DNA of 53,766 nucleotides from Armatimonadota bacterium (GTDB taxonomy: Bacteria; Armatimonadota; Fimbriimonadia; Fimbriimonadales; Fimbriimonadaceae). A program made the translations under genes and the position numbers. Shown here piece by piece: positions 34,789 through 42,334 of this stretch. Within the stretch, counting starts at the first letter, position 1; the number at the start of each line of letters is the position of its first letter. The notes below the pieces were generated by a model. It worked only from the letters and a program-made list of their open reading frames with translations, did no database searches and had not been told where the DNA came from. The DNA lies in contig JAIUNY010000020.1 of assembly GCA_020161505.1 (NCBI GenBank), positions 1-53,766 on the forward strand, in the 5' to 3' direction.

Positions 34789-35490
34789 ATGCATAGCCTC
34801 AAATCTTTCGTCGTCGCGGTTATCGCGCTAGTCGCCTCAGTCGCCCACGCCCAAGTGGGGGTCGACGGTCTCCTCGGAGCGGAGTGGTCTAGCGTCACTC
34901 CAACAAACGTCCCGCTCGGCCCTGCGTCTGGCAGCTTTGTTACGAACACTGAACTCGCCACCTACGACGTCTACTCTCGCGCTGATGCAACGCACTTCTA
35001 CGGACTGATCGTGTCGAAACCTGCGGACGCAACGCAGTTCGCCGCAGTATCCGCAGTGCAATTTGCAAACGTCTACTTCGATACGAACCCTTCGACAGGC
35101 TCTGACCTGGGCTTTGAACTCTCAAACAACCGGGCATTCAAGCCAGGAGTCAGTGGGTACTACAATGACTCCGATCTGTTTGGCCTCGTTTGGGCGAAAA
35201 CGGATCCTGGGGTGTACACCTCGGGAGCAACGTTTGGGTTCGAGTTTGCCGTCCCCTGGGCCTACCTTCTCAATGATCCGCAAGGGGTTGGTTTCCCGAG
35301 CGTCAGCGTCGGGAGCCCGGTGATGTGGCGATCCGTTCAAGCCTACGGCTACAACTTCGTCAATGGAAACACCATCAATCCAGGCGTCGGGTTTGGGACC
35401 TTCCAAGCCGTTCCAGAACCGGCCACGATGACCATCCTCGCCCTCGCCGCCGCTCTCAAGCGACGCAAGGCGAAGAAGACACAAGCCTGA
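34789..35490 (+). CDS. PEP-CTERM sorted surface protein (second of the pair)
   Basis: The start is ATG 34789, with AAAGGAG before it. The 233-residue product has a signal peptide ending SVAHA|Q near residue 22. A DOMON- or CBM9-like body follows, with features such as HFYGLIVSKPAD, VYFDTNPSTGSDLGFE and FEFAVPWAYLL. The C-terminal anchor consists of VPEPATM, ILALAAA and LKRRKAKK. The tail closely matches that of the interrupted gene before it, but the bodies differ, so the shared part is the sorting signal rather than the whole gene. A strong two-way terminator ends the unit. Confidence 0.85.
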   Translation: MHSLKSFVVAVIALVASVAHAQVGVDGLLGAEWSSVTPTNVPLGPASGSFVTNTELATYDVYSRADATHFYGLIVSKPADATQFAAVSAVQFANVYFDTNPSTGSDLGFELSNNRAFKPGVSGYYNDSDLFGLVWAKTDPGVYTSGATFGFEFAVPWAYLLNDPQGVGFPSVSVGSPVMWRSVQAYGYNFVNGNTINPGVGFGTFQAVPEPATMTILALAAALKRRKAKKTQA

Positions 35491-35508
35491 ACCTGAGTCG
35501 GCAGACAC

Positions 35509-35546
35509 AAAAACGCCCGGGGTGAGACGTCACCCCGGGCGTTTTT
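35509..35546. terminator. bidirectional rho-independent terminator
   Basis: A perfect stem of at least 13 bp (AACGCCCGGGGTG with CACCCCGGGCGTT) is flanked by A-rich sequence on the left and six T on the right. It serves the PEP-CTERM gene on the plus strand and guaA on the minus strand. Confidence 0.92.
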
Positions 35547-35549
35547 TCG

Positions 35550-37076
35550 TCATTCCCACTCGATCGTCGCGGGAGGCTTGCTGGTGAGATCGTAGAGAAC
35601 GCGGTTGACACCTTTGACCTCGTTCACAATCCGGTTCGCGACATGCTCCAGGAACCCGAAATCGAACGGAAATGCCTGAGCGGTCATGGCGTCTTCACTC
35701 TGTACCGCCCGAAGCACGATCGGTTGTTCGTAGGTGCGCTCATCGCCCATCACTCCCACGCTTCGCACGTCGAGGAGAGCCGCGTAGCTCTGCCAGATCC
35801 CTGGGTGGAGCCCGTTTCGGCGAATCTCCTCGCGGAAGATCCAGTCGGCATCCTGGGTGATCTTGACGCGCTCCGGGGTGACTTCCCCGAGAATACGAAC
35901 CCCCAAGCCTGGGCCCGGGAACGGCTCGCGATCCACGACCTCGCTGGGGAGCCCAAGCTTCCGCCCGACTTCCCTGACCTCGTCCTTGAACAGCCAGCGC
36001 ATCGGTTCGATCACCTTCAGTCGCATCCAATCGGGGAGGCCGCCGACGTTGTGGTGCGTCTTGATCTTGCTCGCCGTCGGTGATCCGCTCTCGATGACAT
36101 CCGGATACAGCGTGCCTTGAGCCAAGAAGTCGTGATCTTGAAGCTCGGCGCGGTTGCGCTCAAAGCAGATCACAAAGTTCTCGCCGATGATCTTGCGCTT
36201 CGCTTCGGGATCGGTGACGCCTTTGAGCGCGCTGAAAAACTGATCGTGAGCCTGGATCACGACGAGATGAGGATGGAAGACCTCGGTGAACATGCGGTGA
36301 ACCTGTTCCGCTTCGCCTTTTCTGAGCAGACCATGATCGACAAACACGCAGGTTGTCTGGTCTCCAATGGCCTCGCTGAGCAGCGCTGCGACGACCGAAC
36401 TATCAACCCCTCCGCTGACCGCGCAGAGAACCTTTCCGGAGCCGACCTCTTCCCGAATCCGAGCAATGGATTCCTCGATGAAGTTTTCCGCCGTCCAGTC
36501 AGCACGGAGCTGAGCGACTTGTAGGAGGAAGTGGCGCAGAATGGCACGCCCATCGGGGGTGTGGCTCACTTCGGGGTGAAATTGGACGCCATAGCGTCGA
36601 TCCGCCACGTTCTCCATGGCAGCAACTGGGCAGGATTCTGTGGTGGCGGTGACTTTGAAACCGGGTGGAACCTTCTCGACCTGATCCCCGTGGCTCATCC
36701 ACACCAGATCGTTTTGGAGCTCCGCCACCTGGCTCCCGGGAACCATCGCACTGAGGTGCCGCCGGCCGTACTCGCGCTCGTTGCTCGGCGAAACTTGACC
36801 GCCCAAGTTGTGAGCCATCAGCTGTTGCCCATAGCAAATCCCGAGGACGGGGATCCCTTCCAGGAGCGAGAAATCGAGAGTCGGGGCATTCTGTTCGAGG
36901 ACGGAGCGAGGGCCTCCGCTAAGAATCACAGCGGCTGGTTTGCGGGTTTTGATATGCTCGGCGGCGTTTTGCCAGGCCACCATCTCGGAATAGCATCCTA
37001 GCTCGCGCGCGCGCCGGACGATGAGCTGGTTGTACTGCCCACCAAAATCAATGACGGTGACGAGTTGGTGCTCCAT
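35550..37076 (-). CDS. guaA: GMP synthase (glutamine-hydrolysing)
   Basis: GuaA turns XMP into GMP using glutamine-derived ammonia and ATP. The N-terminal glutamine amidotransferase holds PVLGICYGQQL with the nucleophile cysteine and GVQFHPEVSHT with the histidine. The ATP-pyrophosphatase domain has the P-loop CAVSGGVDSSVVAALL near residue 220, DHGLLRKGE, and the C-terminal dimerisation domain ends KPPATIEWE, as in nearly all GuaA. At 508 residues it is of typical length. It lies divergently from a short surface-type peptide gene. No riboswitch was found upstream. Confidence 0.97.
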   Translation of the reverse strand: MEHQLVTVIDFGGQYNQLIVRRARELGCYSEMVAWQNAAEHIKTRKPAAVILSGGPRSVLEQNAPTLDFSLLEGIPVLGICYGQQLMAHNLGGQVSPSNEREYGRRHLSAMVPGSQVAELQNDLVWMSHGDQVEKVPPGFKVTATTESCPVAAMENVADRRYGVQFHPEVSHTPDGRAILRHFLLQVAQLRADWTAENFIEESIARIREEVGSGKVLCAVSGGVDSSVVAALLSEAIGDQTTCVFVDHGLLRKGEAEQVHRMFTEVFHPHLVVIQAHDQFFSALKGVTDPEAKRKIIGENFVICFERNRAELQDHDFLAQGTLYPDVIESGSPTASKIKTHHNVGGLPDWMRLKVIEPMRWLFKDEVREVGRKLGLPSEVVDREPFPGPGLGVRILGEVTPERVKITQDADWIFREEIRRNGLHPGIWQSYAALLDVRSVGVMGDERTYEQPIVLRAVQSEDAMTAQAFPFDFGFLEHVANRIVNEVKGVNRVLYDLTSKPPATIEWE

Positions 37077-37197
37077 GGAAGTCCCTAGTTTGCTCCACCA
37101 CGCCCGGCCCTGGTAAGGACTCCGGGTTTTTGGAGATCGAGGGTCGGTGGCCCACCGCTTGCAAGAAAGGTTCCCAGACGATCACGGAACGATCACC

Positions 37198-37395
37198 ATG
37201 AAGAACCAACGGAAGAACCTTCGCCCCCTCGCCCTCACGACCCTTGTTTTCCTTTTCACCGGTGCCGCCTTGGTGGCTCAAGCGAATCCGGTTGTTGAGG
37301 CAGCGCAGGTCGCGGGTGGTCAGTCGGCGACGATTCTTCCCCTTCTCATGGCGATTGGTTTTGGTCTGACGAAGAAGCGAGATCGCCTCGCCTAA
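37198..37395 (+). CDS. small secreted/membrane peptide (65 residues)
   Basis: The product has a signal peptide (KNQRKNLRPLALTTLVFLFTGAALVAQA), a short Ala/Val/Gln mature stretch of about 15 residues, then a hydrophobic segment ILPLLMAIGFGL and a basic end KKRDRLA. That build (signal, tiny body, membrane span, positive tail) resembles a PEP-CTERM or sortase substrate with the usual motif missing. A good terminator follows and no other frame competes, which supports it being real. No family is recognised. Confidence 0.5.
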   Translation: MKNQRKNLRPLALTTLVFLFTGAALVAQANPVVEAAQVAGGQSATILPLLMAIGFGLTKKRDRLA

Positions 37396-37452
37396 TCTCT
37401 TCCTCACCTTCCGTTCCGAAAAGTTCTTTCCTTAGCTCAAATCAACAGCAGA

Positions 37453-37483
37453 AAACGCCCTCAGACATGATCTGAGGGCGTTT
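37453..37483. terminator. bidirectional terminator between the small peptide gene and the kinase gene
   Basis: AAACGCCCTCAGA pairs with TCTGAGGGCGTTT (13 bp) around CATGA. A-rich and T-rich flanks allow use from both sides; it follows the peptide gene on the plus strand and the NahK-like gene on the minus strand. Confidence 0.88.
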
Positions 37484-37507
37484 CTGTGTGAGAAGGGGGA
37501 TGTACCT

Positions 37508-38590
37508 TTAGAACCGGACGCTGTCCACAGCCGCTTTCATCTCATCCATGCGATCAATCATCTGTTGAACCAGGTGGAACTGGGTGCGGGCGCGATCGAG
37601 GTTCTGACCCTCGCGGTGGATGCGGAAGTACTTGTCGCCGTCCAGATAGTCGGTGAGGAATCGGATGCCGCATTCCAGCGTGATCACGGCGCCGCAGCTC
37701 GCCATCGCATCCCATTCCGCGGGGTGAAGAGTGTCTCCGATGGTTTCCGCGAAGCCCCGCACGATGGCGGCGTACTTGTCAAAATCGAATTGAACCTTGC
37801 TCAGGTCTTGCTCATCCTCGGCAGCCGAGTTGCATGCGGTCCTGATCAGGTCTCCGACATCGAAGAGCACCGACCCAGGCATCACGGTGTCGAGGTCGAT
37901 GACGGTCATGCCCTTCATTGACTTCTCACAGAAGAGGACGTTGTTGACCTTGGTGTCGTTGTGTGTGACCCGGATGGTTTCCGGGTGTGTTTCCAGTACT
38001 TGGATCAGCGTGCCGCCGAGATCCTCGTTGCGGAGTACGAAATCAATCTCTTGCTGGCACGTTTCGGTGCGGCCCTCGACCGGCTGAGCAAGTGCCTGCT
38101 TGAACCGCTCGATCCGGCGCGGTGTGTGGTGAAAATCGGGGATGGTGATGTGGAAGCGTTGCGCATCCAGATCGCTGAGATCATGGAGGAACTTGCCAAA
38201 AGCCACGGCCGCTTCGTACGCCACGTCTGCGCTCGGCACGATATCGAAGACCGTGGAGCCCTCGACATAGTTGTAGGTGCGCCAGTAGTTGCCGTCCTCG
38301 TCGAGGAAATAGACTTCCCCGTCGTCGTTTGGGAGCAGATGAAGCAGTCCGGGATCACCGGATCGCTTGACGGCGAGGTGCTCGATCACCCGACGGATAT
38401 TGTCCATCATCCGCACGGGATCGCGGAAAACGTGAGTGTTGATGAGCTGGTGGACGTAGCGTTTGGTCGCACCATCTTGCTGCACCACGCTGACATACGT
38501 GCGGTTGATGTGCCCGCGCGTAATGATATCCCCCTCCAGCAGCGTGCCGGAAGGAAGGAAATGAGGCGTGATGGGAGTCAGGATCGCCAT
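37508..38590 (-). CDS. N-acetylhexosamine 1-kinase-like phosphotransferase
   Basis: The 360-residue protein matches bifidobacterial NahK in length and in a chain of motifs: GHINRTYV near residue 27, INTHVFRDPVRMM, NYWRTYNYVEGS, the catalytic loop RVTHNDTKVNNVLF, VIDLDTVMPGSVLFDVGDLIR, DEQDLSKVQFD, and LECGIRFLTDYLDGDKYF. The aspartates of THNDTK and IDLD are the expected base and metal ligand. NahK phosphorylates GlcNAc or GalNAc at C1. The gene lies 22 bases after a sugar nucleotidyltransferase gene, so kinase and transferase could make a nucleotide sugar directly from free hexosamine. The substrate is inferred, not shown. Confidence 0.78.
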   Translation of the reverse strand: MAILTPITPHFLPSGTLLEGDIITRGHINRTYVSVVQQDGATKRYVHQLINTHVFRDPVRMMDNIRRVIEHLAVKRSGDPGLLHLLPNDDGEVYFLDEDGNYWRTYNYVEGSTVFDIVPSADVAYEAAVAFGKFLHDLSDLDAQRFHITIPDFHHTPRRIERFKQALAQPVEGRTETCQQEIDFVLRNEDLGGTLIQVLETHPETIRVTHNDTKVNNVLFCEKSMKGMTVIDLDTVMPGSVLFDVGDLIRTACNSAAEDEQDLSKVQFDFDKYAAIVRGFAETIGDTLHPAEWDAMASCGAVITLECGIRFLTDYLDGDKYFRIHREGQNLDRARTQFHLVQQMIDRMDEMKAAVDSVRF

Positions 38591-38612
38591 GACGTCGTTA
38601 ATAGTCTGAACT

Positions 38613-39518
38613 TTACCAGAGAGGCGCGGGGCTTTCGTGGTCTACGTAGAGGTTACGCACTTCCGCTCGCACCATTTCAAGATCCTCAGGAAAAGTCATG
38701 CCAAAGCACCGACTCGTGGTGGTTTTGGTGCGAATTTGGAAGAGATTGTTCCCGACGCCGTGATTCAAGACGTGCGGGATGCCCACTTCGCGGCGCGGAT
38801 CTTCGGCTTGGCTCATCTCGATGAAGTCGCGCATGTAGGGGATGATCGTCGGGTGGAAGCCGAAAATGTTCATCGAGACGGCGGCGTCTTCGGGGAGGGT
38901 GAGGGTCTGCTTGGGATCAGTGGTCGTGGTGCCTTCGATGGTGCCGGTTGGATCTCGGTGGACGTTGTGAAGCTCGGTGATGGCTTTGAGGAACTCATCC
39001 TCGCTCTCTACCCAGGCTCGGGAGAGCCCACCTTCGCCCCAGAGGGTGGAGAGAACCGGATAGGGGATCGTGCAGCCGAGTGTTTCTCCCGGGTGTCCTG
39101 ATGCCTTCAGGGTCGGGATTCCGGGCTGGGTGCCGAAGTCCCGTTCGAGACACTCCAAGGCATCCTCGATGGCTTCCCTGCCATAGAGATCGTCTCCATT
39201 GACGACAATGAACGGCTGGGTGAGATGAGGAGCCGCCGCGACGATGGCAGCGGCCGTTCCCTTGGGATCATGGTCTCCCATCTGCTGAATCGCGATCTCG
39301 GCAGTGATCCCTGGGGGGAGATCAGAAAGTGCGGACTCCGCCTGCGACCGCAGCTCCTCGCGGGTGATGAGAACCACGTGTTCGACGCCGGAGAGCCACG
39401 CATCGCGGATGGTGAAGTGCATGATGGGCTCCCCGAAAATCCCGACCGGCGTGAACTGCTTCGGCCCGCCAAACCGCGTCCCCATCCCGGCGGCAAGAAT
39501 CACCAGAGTCGTTTGCAT
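38613..39518 (-). CDS. sugar-phosphate nucleotidyltransferase, partner of the NahK-like kinase
   Basis: The protein begins MQTTLVILAAGMGTRFGGPKQFTPVG, the nucleotide-binding signature (LAAGxGTRxxxxK) of NTP transferases. VVNGDDLYG, the metal-aspartate motif, follows near residue 110. ATG 39518 is used; an ATG 21 bases upstream would add seven residues. The 301-residue enzyme lacks a left-handed helix acyltransferase domain. Together with the adjacent kinase it would convert hexosamine 1-phosphate to a UDP-sugar or similar, feeding surface polysaccharide. Specificity is not readable from the sequence. Confidence 0.8.
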   Translation of the reverse strand: MQTTLVILAAGMGTRFGGPKQFTPVGIFGEPIMHFTIRDAWLSGVEHVVLITREELRSQAESALSDLPPGITAEIAIQQMGDHDPKGTAAAIVAAAPHLTQPFIVVNGDDLYGREAIEDALECLERDFGTQPGIPTLKASGHPGETLGCTIPYPVLSTLWGEGGLSRAWVESEDEFLKAITELHNVHRDPTGTIEGTTTTDPKQTLTLPEDAAVSMNIFGFHPTIIPYMRDFIEMSQAEDPRREVGIPHVLNHGVGNNLFQIRTKTTTSRCFGMTFPEDLEMVRAEVRNLYVDHESPAPLW

Positions 39519-39657
39519 GGCTGCTTGGAATCTTGGCACGGGTTGGGCTCGTATGGGAGGACGTGAGCGAACCTACGGGCAGTGTTGGGCCCTGGAGTAG
39601 GCAGATAAGTTCGAGCGCACATTGACTCTCATAGCGATTTAAGGGTTAAGTTTGGGT

Positions 39658-40362
39658 GTGAGAGCACTCCTTCTCTTTCTCATCTTCGTCGCTGCAACGA
39701 TTTCGGCTTTGGGACAATCCACCGGAATTGCTTACCGGGGCATCATGTTGTCCTCGCAGGAAGCCTACTCCTCACGCTCCCTCGTGTCACCCATCGACAA
39801 TTTTGAGATGTCGGATGTGGTACCCGTACTTAGCTTCACAAAGGATGTTGTCCGGGTGCGCACTCGGAACGGGGCCGACGCATTTCTCGCGGCAAAACAT
39901 GTCGTGGTGCTCGGCTCAAAGATGGATGTAAAGGATATCTTTGAGATGCTCGCCGGGTACGAGAAGTCCGTTCGTGAATCCAAAGATCGGGAGGCTGACC
40001 AGGAACGCTTCGAGCGCATCGCCGAGCCATGGGTCCGCCTCCTGGATGAAAACGTGAAAGCCGGGAGCGCAAGTAGCCTGCCTCCACCCTCGAAAACCGG
40101 TTTCACGTCCAGTGATCGGGAGCCATCGGTCGAGATTCACAACGATACCAAGTACGCTCTCGACCTAACCTACACCGGGACGACATCGCGTTTCTTCCGA
40201 CTTGCTCCGGGCGAAAGCAGAACCGTCACTTTTCGACCGGGGAAATATCGCGCGATAGTCAGCGCTAAGACGAGTTCGGTGAGTCCGTTTAGAGGACAAT
40301 ACACGTTTGAGCCAGGATACGTATACAGTCTCAAGTATTACATCGTAACGAGGGGCACATAG
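39658..40362 (+). CDS. secreted protein of unknown function
   Basis: I do not recognise a family. A signal peptide (RALLLFLIFVAATISALGQ) supports the GTG at 39658; a TTG two codons earlier is possible. The mature part starts with a small beta domain (SPIDNFEMSDVVPVLSFTKDVVRVRTRNG, then AFLAAKHVVVLG), followed by a charged helical stretch (EKSVRESKDREADQERFERI), and ends in a beta-sandwich-like segment (SVEIHNDTKYALDLTYTG, then RLAPGESRTVTFRPG). The last part resembles domains that accompany surface proteins. It begins the first stretch of lower GC content. Confidence 0.65.
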   Translation: MRALLLFLIFVAATISALGQSTGIAYRGIMLSSQEAYSSRSLVSPIDNFEMSDVVPVLSFTKDVVRVRTRNGADAFLAAKHVVVLGSKMDVKDIFEMLAGYEKSVRESKDREADQERFERIAEPWVRLLDENVKAGSASSLPPPSKTGFTSSDREPSVEIHNDTKYALDLTYTGTTSRFFRLAPGESRTVTFRPGKYRAIVSAKTSSVSPFRGQYTFEPGYVYSLKYYIVTRGT

Positions 40363-40380
40363 ACCTTGACACGACCGTAT

Positions 40381-41175
40381 TTATCCGATATTTTCAGGCG
40401 GATTCACGAGATTCTCTCTACTTAACTGCTTGAACTCCTTGCTGTTTTCGATCACAATCACCGCGTAGAAGATGAGAAGAGCTATGTGCCCAATTATTCC
40501 ATCCAGTACTGTGTGCCAAAGAACGTCTGCACTCCGCGCAGGATAATTTAGGCGAAGGTCGAATCGAGGATCTCGATTCTTGAATTCGACGACTTGAAGC
40601 TTCTTTCCAACGAGTTCTCCCGTCGGGGAGAGGTGCGATGGCAACAAGAACCACTGTTGGAGTACCTGGCTACCCGCTCGGAATCTTAGCTCCACGGAGG
40701 CTGGCTCCTCGACGTCCTCTTCGTGGATGGCTGGTTGAAATGAGACAACCTCACCTTGAATCTTTCCGACTTTAGATTCGAGAACAGCGGAAGATCTCAG
40801 CCATAGTTCGATCTTATCGGCGAGGATTCCGATGGGCAGGAACAAGCACAATGCCGTAACAATGTAGGCACGCCAGGGATTTACGTTATTCTTTTCACTA
40901 AAATACACGACAAAGCAGAGACCAATGGCGCCGACCAGAAGCCACAGTCTCCGATACTCTGCATCGGGAGAAAACGCACCGCCAAGTAAGATAACTATGC
41001 CAGCGGGCAGTAAGACTCTCCGAAGCTCCAACGAAGACAAGTATACGAGCGAAAGCATAGTCAGCGCCTGCCCTACCAAAATGTCAATGGCCCGGATACG
41101 CGACATCGTGATCCAAATAGGTAGGCATGAAACTAAGATCAAAGCTAGCCCTATTCGACCCCGCTGATTCATCAT
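40381..41175 (-). CDS. polytopic membrane protein of unknown function
   Basis: The 264-residue product has five N-terminal membrane helices within residues 1-120 (for instance IGLALILVSCLPIWITM and LWLLVGAIGLCFVVYF). An extracytoplasmic region of about 100 residues with beta pattern follows (GKIQGEVVSFQPA, then VVEFKNRDPRFDLRL), and a final helix (IIGHIALLIFYAVIVI). No transport or catalytic motif is seen. Codon use is poorer in GC than in the core genes, for example ATA and TTA codons, which suggests acquisition. It converges with the preceding secreted-protein gene. Confidence 0.65.
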   Translation of the reverse strand: MMNQRGRIGLALILVSCLPIWITMSRIRAIDILVGQALTMLSLVYLSSLELRRVLLPAGIVILLGGAFSPDAEYRRLWLLVGAIGLCFVVYFSEKNNVNPWRAYIVTALCLFLPIGILADKIELWLRSSAVLESKVGKIQGEVVSFQPAIHEEDVEEPASVELRFRAGSQVLQQWFLLPSHLSPTGELVGKKLQVVEFKNRDPRFDLRLNYPARSADVLWHTVLDGIIGHIALLIFYAVIVIENSKEFKQLSRENLVNPPENIG

Positions 41176-41249
41176 GTCTTTAGTATATTGGATAGCCTCA
41201 AAGGTACACTGGAGAATCTTTTGTTGACCCCTCGCAGGTTGGAGTCTGT

Positions 41250-41291
41250 CAACACACTCTGCTGAGTTCTTGAACCCAGCAGAGTGTGTTG
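41250..41291. terminator. long perfect inverted repeat between two membrane-protein genes
   Basis: CAACACACTCTGCTG pairs perfectly with CAGCAGAGTGTGTTG (15 bp) around a 12-base loop, 10 bases past the stop of the minus-strand gene to the right. No T run is present on either strand; it is probably a transcript-end structure, though the stem is unusually long. Confidence 0.55.
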
Positions 41292-41301
41292 GGTCGAACG
41301 C

Positions 41302-41832
41302 TTAGTCAAGGCGTTTTTGGACCATGATCGACTCTACGGATTCGATTGCCCCGTCCGGGAAATCAGCGAATTCATCAGCTGATTTACCCGAAACATACGC
41401 GCCCCAGACCCACTCGACAGGATAGTAGCGACACCCTCCCGGTATCCCATTGCGCAACAGCAGCGTGTCCGCCCTGGTTAGCCACTCAACAAATTTGTCA
41501 GCCTCGTCATCCGAAAGGCGATCAACCACTGAATCAAGGCTCGGAACGAAGTCTCCCTTTCGAGTTGGAATCTTTGATCTGTCGGGAAGAATCCCCCACA
41601 CGACGGGAGCGATGAATGAGCAGAGAAATCCGATCAGGTTACCAACACGTCGGTTGTAGCCCTTCGATTCCCAGAGGTCTCCTGCTAGCCAGGCCGAGAG
41701 TATTCCGCCGATCACATATGCGTACGCTCCCTCAGTTGCCCCCCAAACCAGGTAGCCAAGGATGAATGCGAATCCATATACGATCAGTGCTCGGCTCTTT
41801 CTAAACTGAGTAATCCCCTCAAGCGTTTCCAC
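41302..41832 (-). CDS. membrane protein of unknown function
   Basis: The 176-residue protein has three membrane helices in its first half (ALIVYGFAFILGYLVWGA, YAYVIGGILSAWLAG, LIGFLCSFIAPVVWGIL). A soluble, acidic C-terminal half follows (VDRLSDDEADKFVEWLTRADTLLLRNGIPGG), resembling a small helical domain. Codons are less GC-rich than in core genes. It is encoded just past the 3-prime end of the tRNA-Thr gene on the same strand, a position where acquired DNA often sits. Function unknown. Confidence 0.65.
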   Translation of the reverse strand: METLEGITQFRKSRALIVYGFAFILGYLVWGATEGAYAYVIGGILSAWLAGDLWESKGYNRRVGNLIGFLCSFIAPVVWGILPDRSKIPTRKGDFVPSLDSVVDRLSDDEADKFVEWLTRADTLLLRNGIPGGCRYYPVEWVWGAYVSGKSADEFADFPDGAIESVESIMVQKRLD

Positions 41833-41922
41833 TTCTCCAATTATGTCCCTTCCAAGTGACTTGAGTCCAACCTCTAGTCACCCCTGCCTCCGGAACATCT
41901 CGCGCTCGACCCGAAGGGAGAC

Positions 41923-41997
41923 TGGAGCCACTTGCCGGATTCGAACCGGCGACCTGCTGTTTACGAAACAGCTGCTCTACCACTGAGCTAAAGTGGC
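41923..41997 (-). tRNA. tRNA-Thr (anticodon CGU), CCA encoded
   Basis: Read on the minus strand, the gene folds as a full cloverleaf. The acceptor is GCCACTT with AAGTGGC. The D-arm lies in GCTCAGTGGTAGAGC. The anticodon stem is GCTGT/ACAGC with loop TTCGTAA, giving anticodon CGU. The T-arm is GCCGG-TTCGAATC-CGGC. The discriminator base is U and the CCA end is encoded. Total length is 75 bases. Confidence 0.96.
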
Positions 41998-42061
41998 CCA
42001 CTTGCGAGGCGCGACCCGGTCGGTCGCGGTGTCCATTATGACGAATCGTCGGCAAACCCCG

Positions 42062-42290
42062 CTGGATTCAGCACCCCGCAATGGGACACTCGGCCCGTGA
42101 TGGTGGGCTCTGCCCCATACGGGGCCGCCTCATCCGACTCCGGCTACCGGAGTCTGTTCTCTCACCGCGGTTCGATCTCCTGGTCGCCGACCGGGCGGGA
42201 GAGACCCGGTGCTTGTTCGGCTTCCCCGCCTGCTTTCTCGGGGCTCGGGGGTGAGGCATTGGGCGGGCGGCGACCAGGAATCCCCCGATC
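42062..42290. other. hairpin-dense non-coding stretch, candidate structured RNA
   Basis: Between tRNA-Thr and hpd lie about 330 bases without a supported gene. The part marked here is very GC-rich and full of pairing. GCCCC/GGGGC lies at 42112-42125 and GACTCCGG/CCGGAGTC at 42136-42154. A 12-bp long-range helix pairs TCCTGGTCGCCG (42178-42189) with CGGCGACCAGGA (42268-42279) and encloses two more hairpins (ACCGGG/CCCGGT at 42190-42210, CCCCG/CGGGG at 42224-42243). That branched layout is more like an RNA than a protein. I could not match it to tmRNA, RNase P or SRP RNA by their conserved boxes; 6S RNA cannot be excluded. The strand is undecided. Confidence 0.4.
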
Positions 42291-42306
42291 CACGAGAACT
42301 TCCCGC

Positions 42307-42312
42307 TATAAT
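42307..42312 (+). promoter_or_regulatory. candidate -10 box of hpd
   Basis: A perfect TATAAT lies 23 bases before the hpd ATG, which would give a short leader with ACGGAG as ribosome-binding site. No good -35 box is found at the usual distance. If it is used, the structured stretch upstream is not part of the hpd transcript. Confidence 0.45.
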
Positions 42313-42334
42313 CCACTCAACACGGAGTCTAACA

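Noticed and set aside
42062-42334. tmRNA, RNase P RNA or SRP RNA in the hairpin-rich stretch
   Set aside because: The GAGGAAAGTCC and ACAGAA boxes of RNase P, the tag peptide and CCA end of tmRNA, and the GGAAGG/AGCA apical loop of SRP RNA were looked for on both strands and not found. It is kept only as an unnamed structured region.
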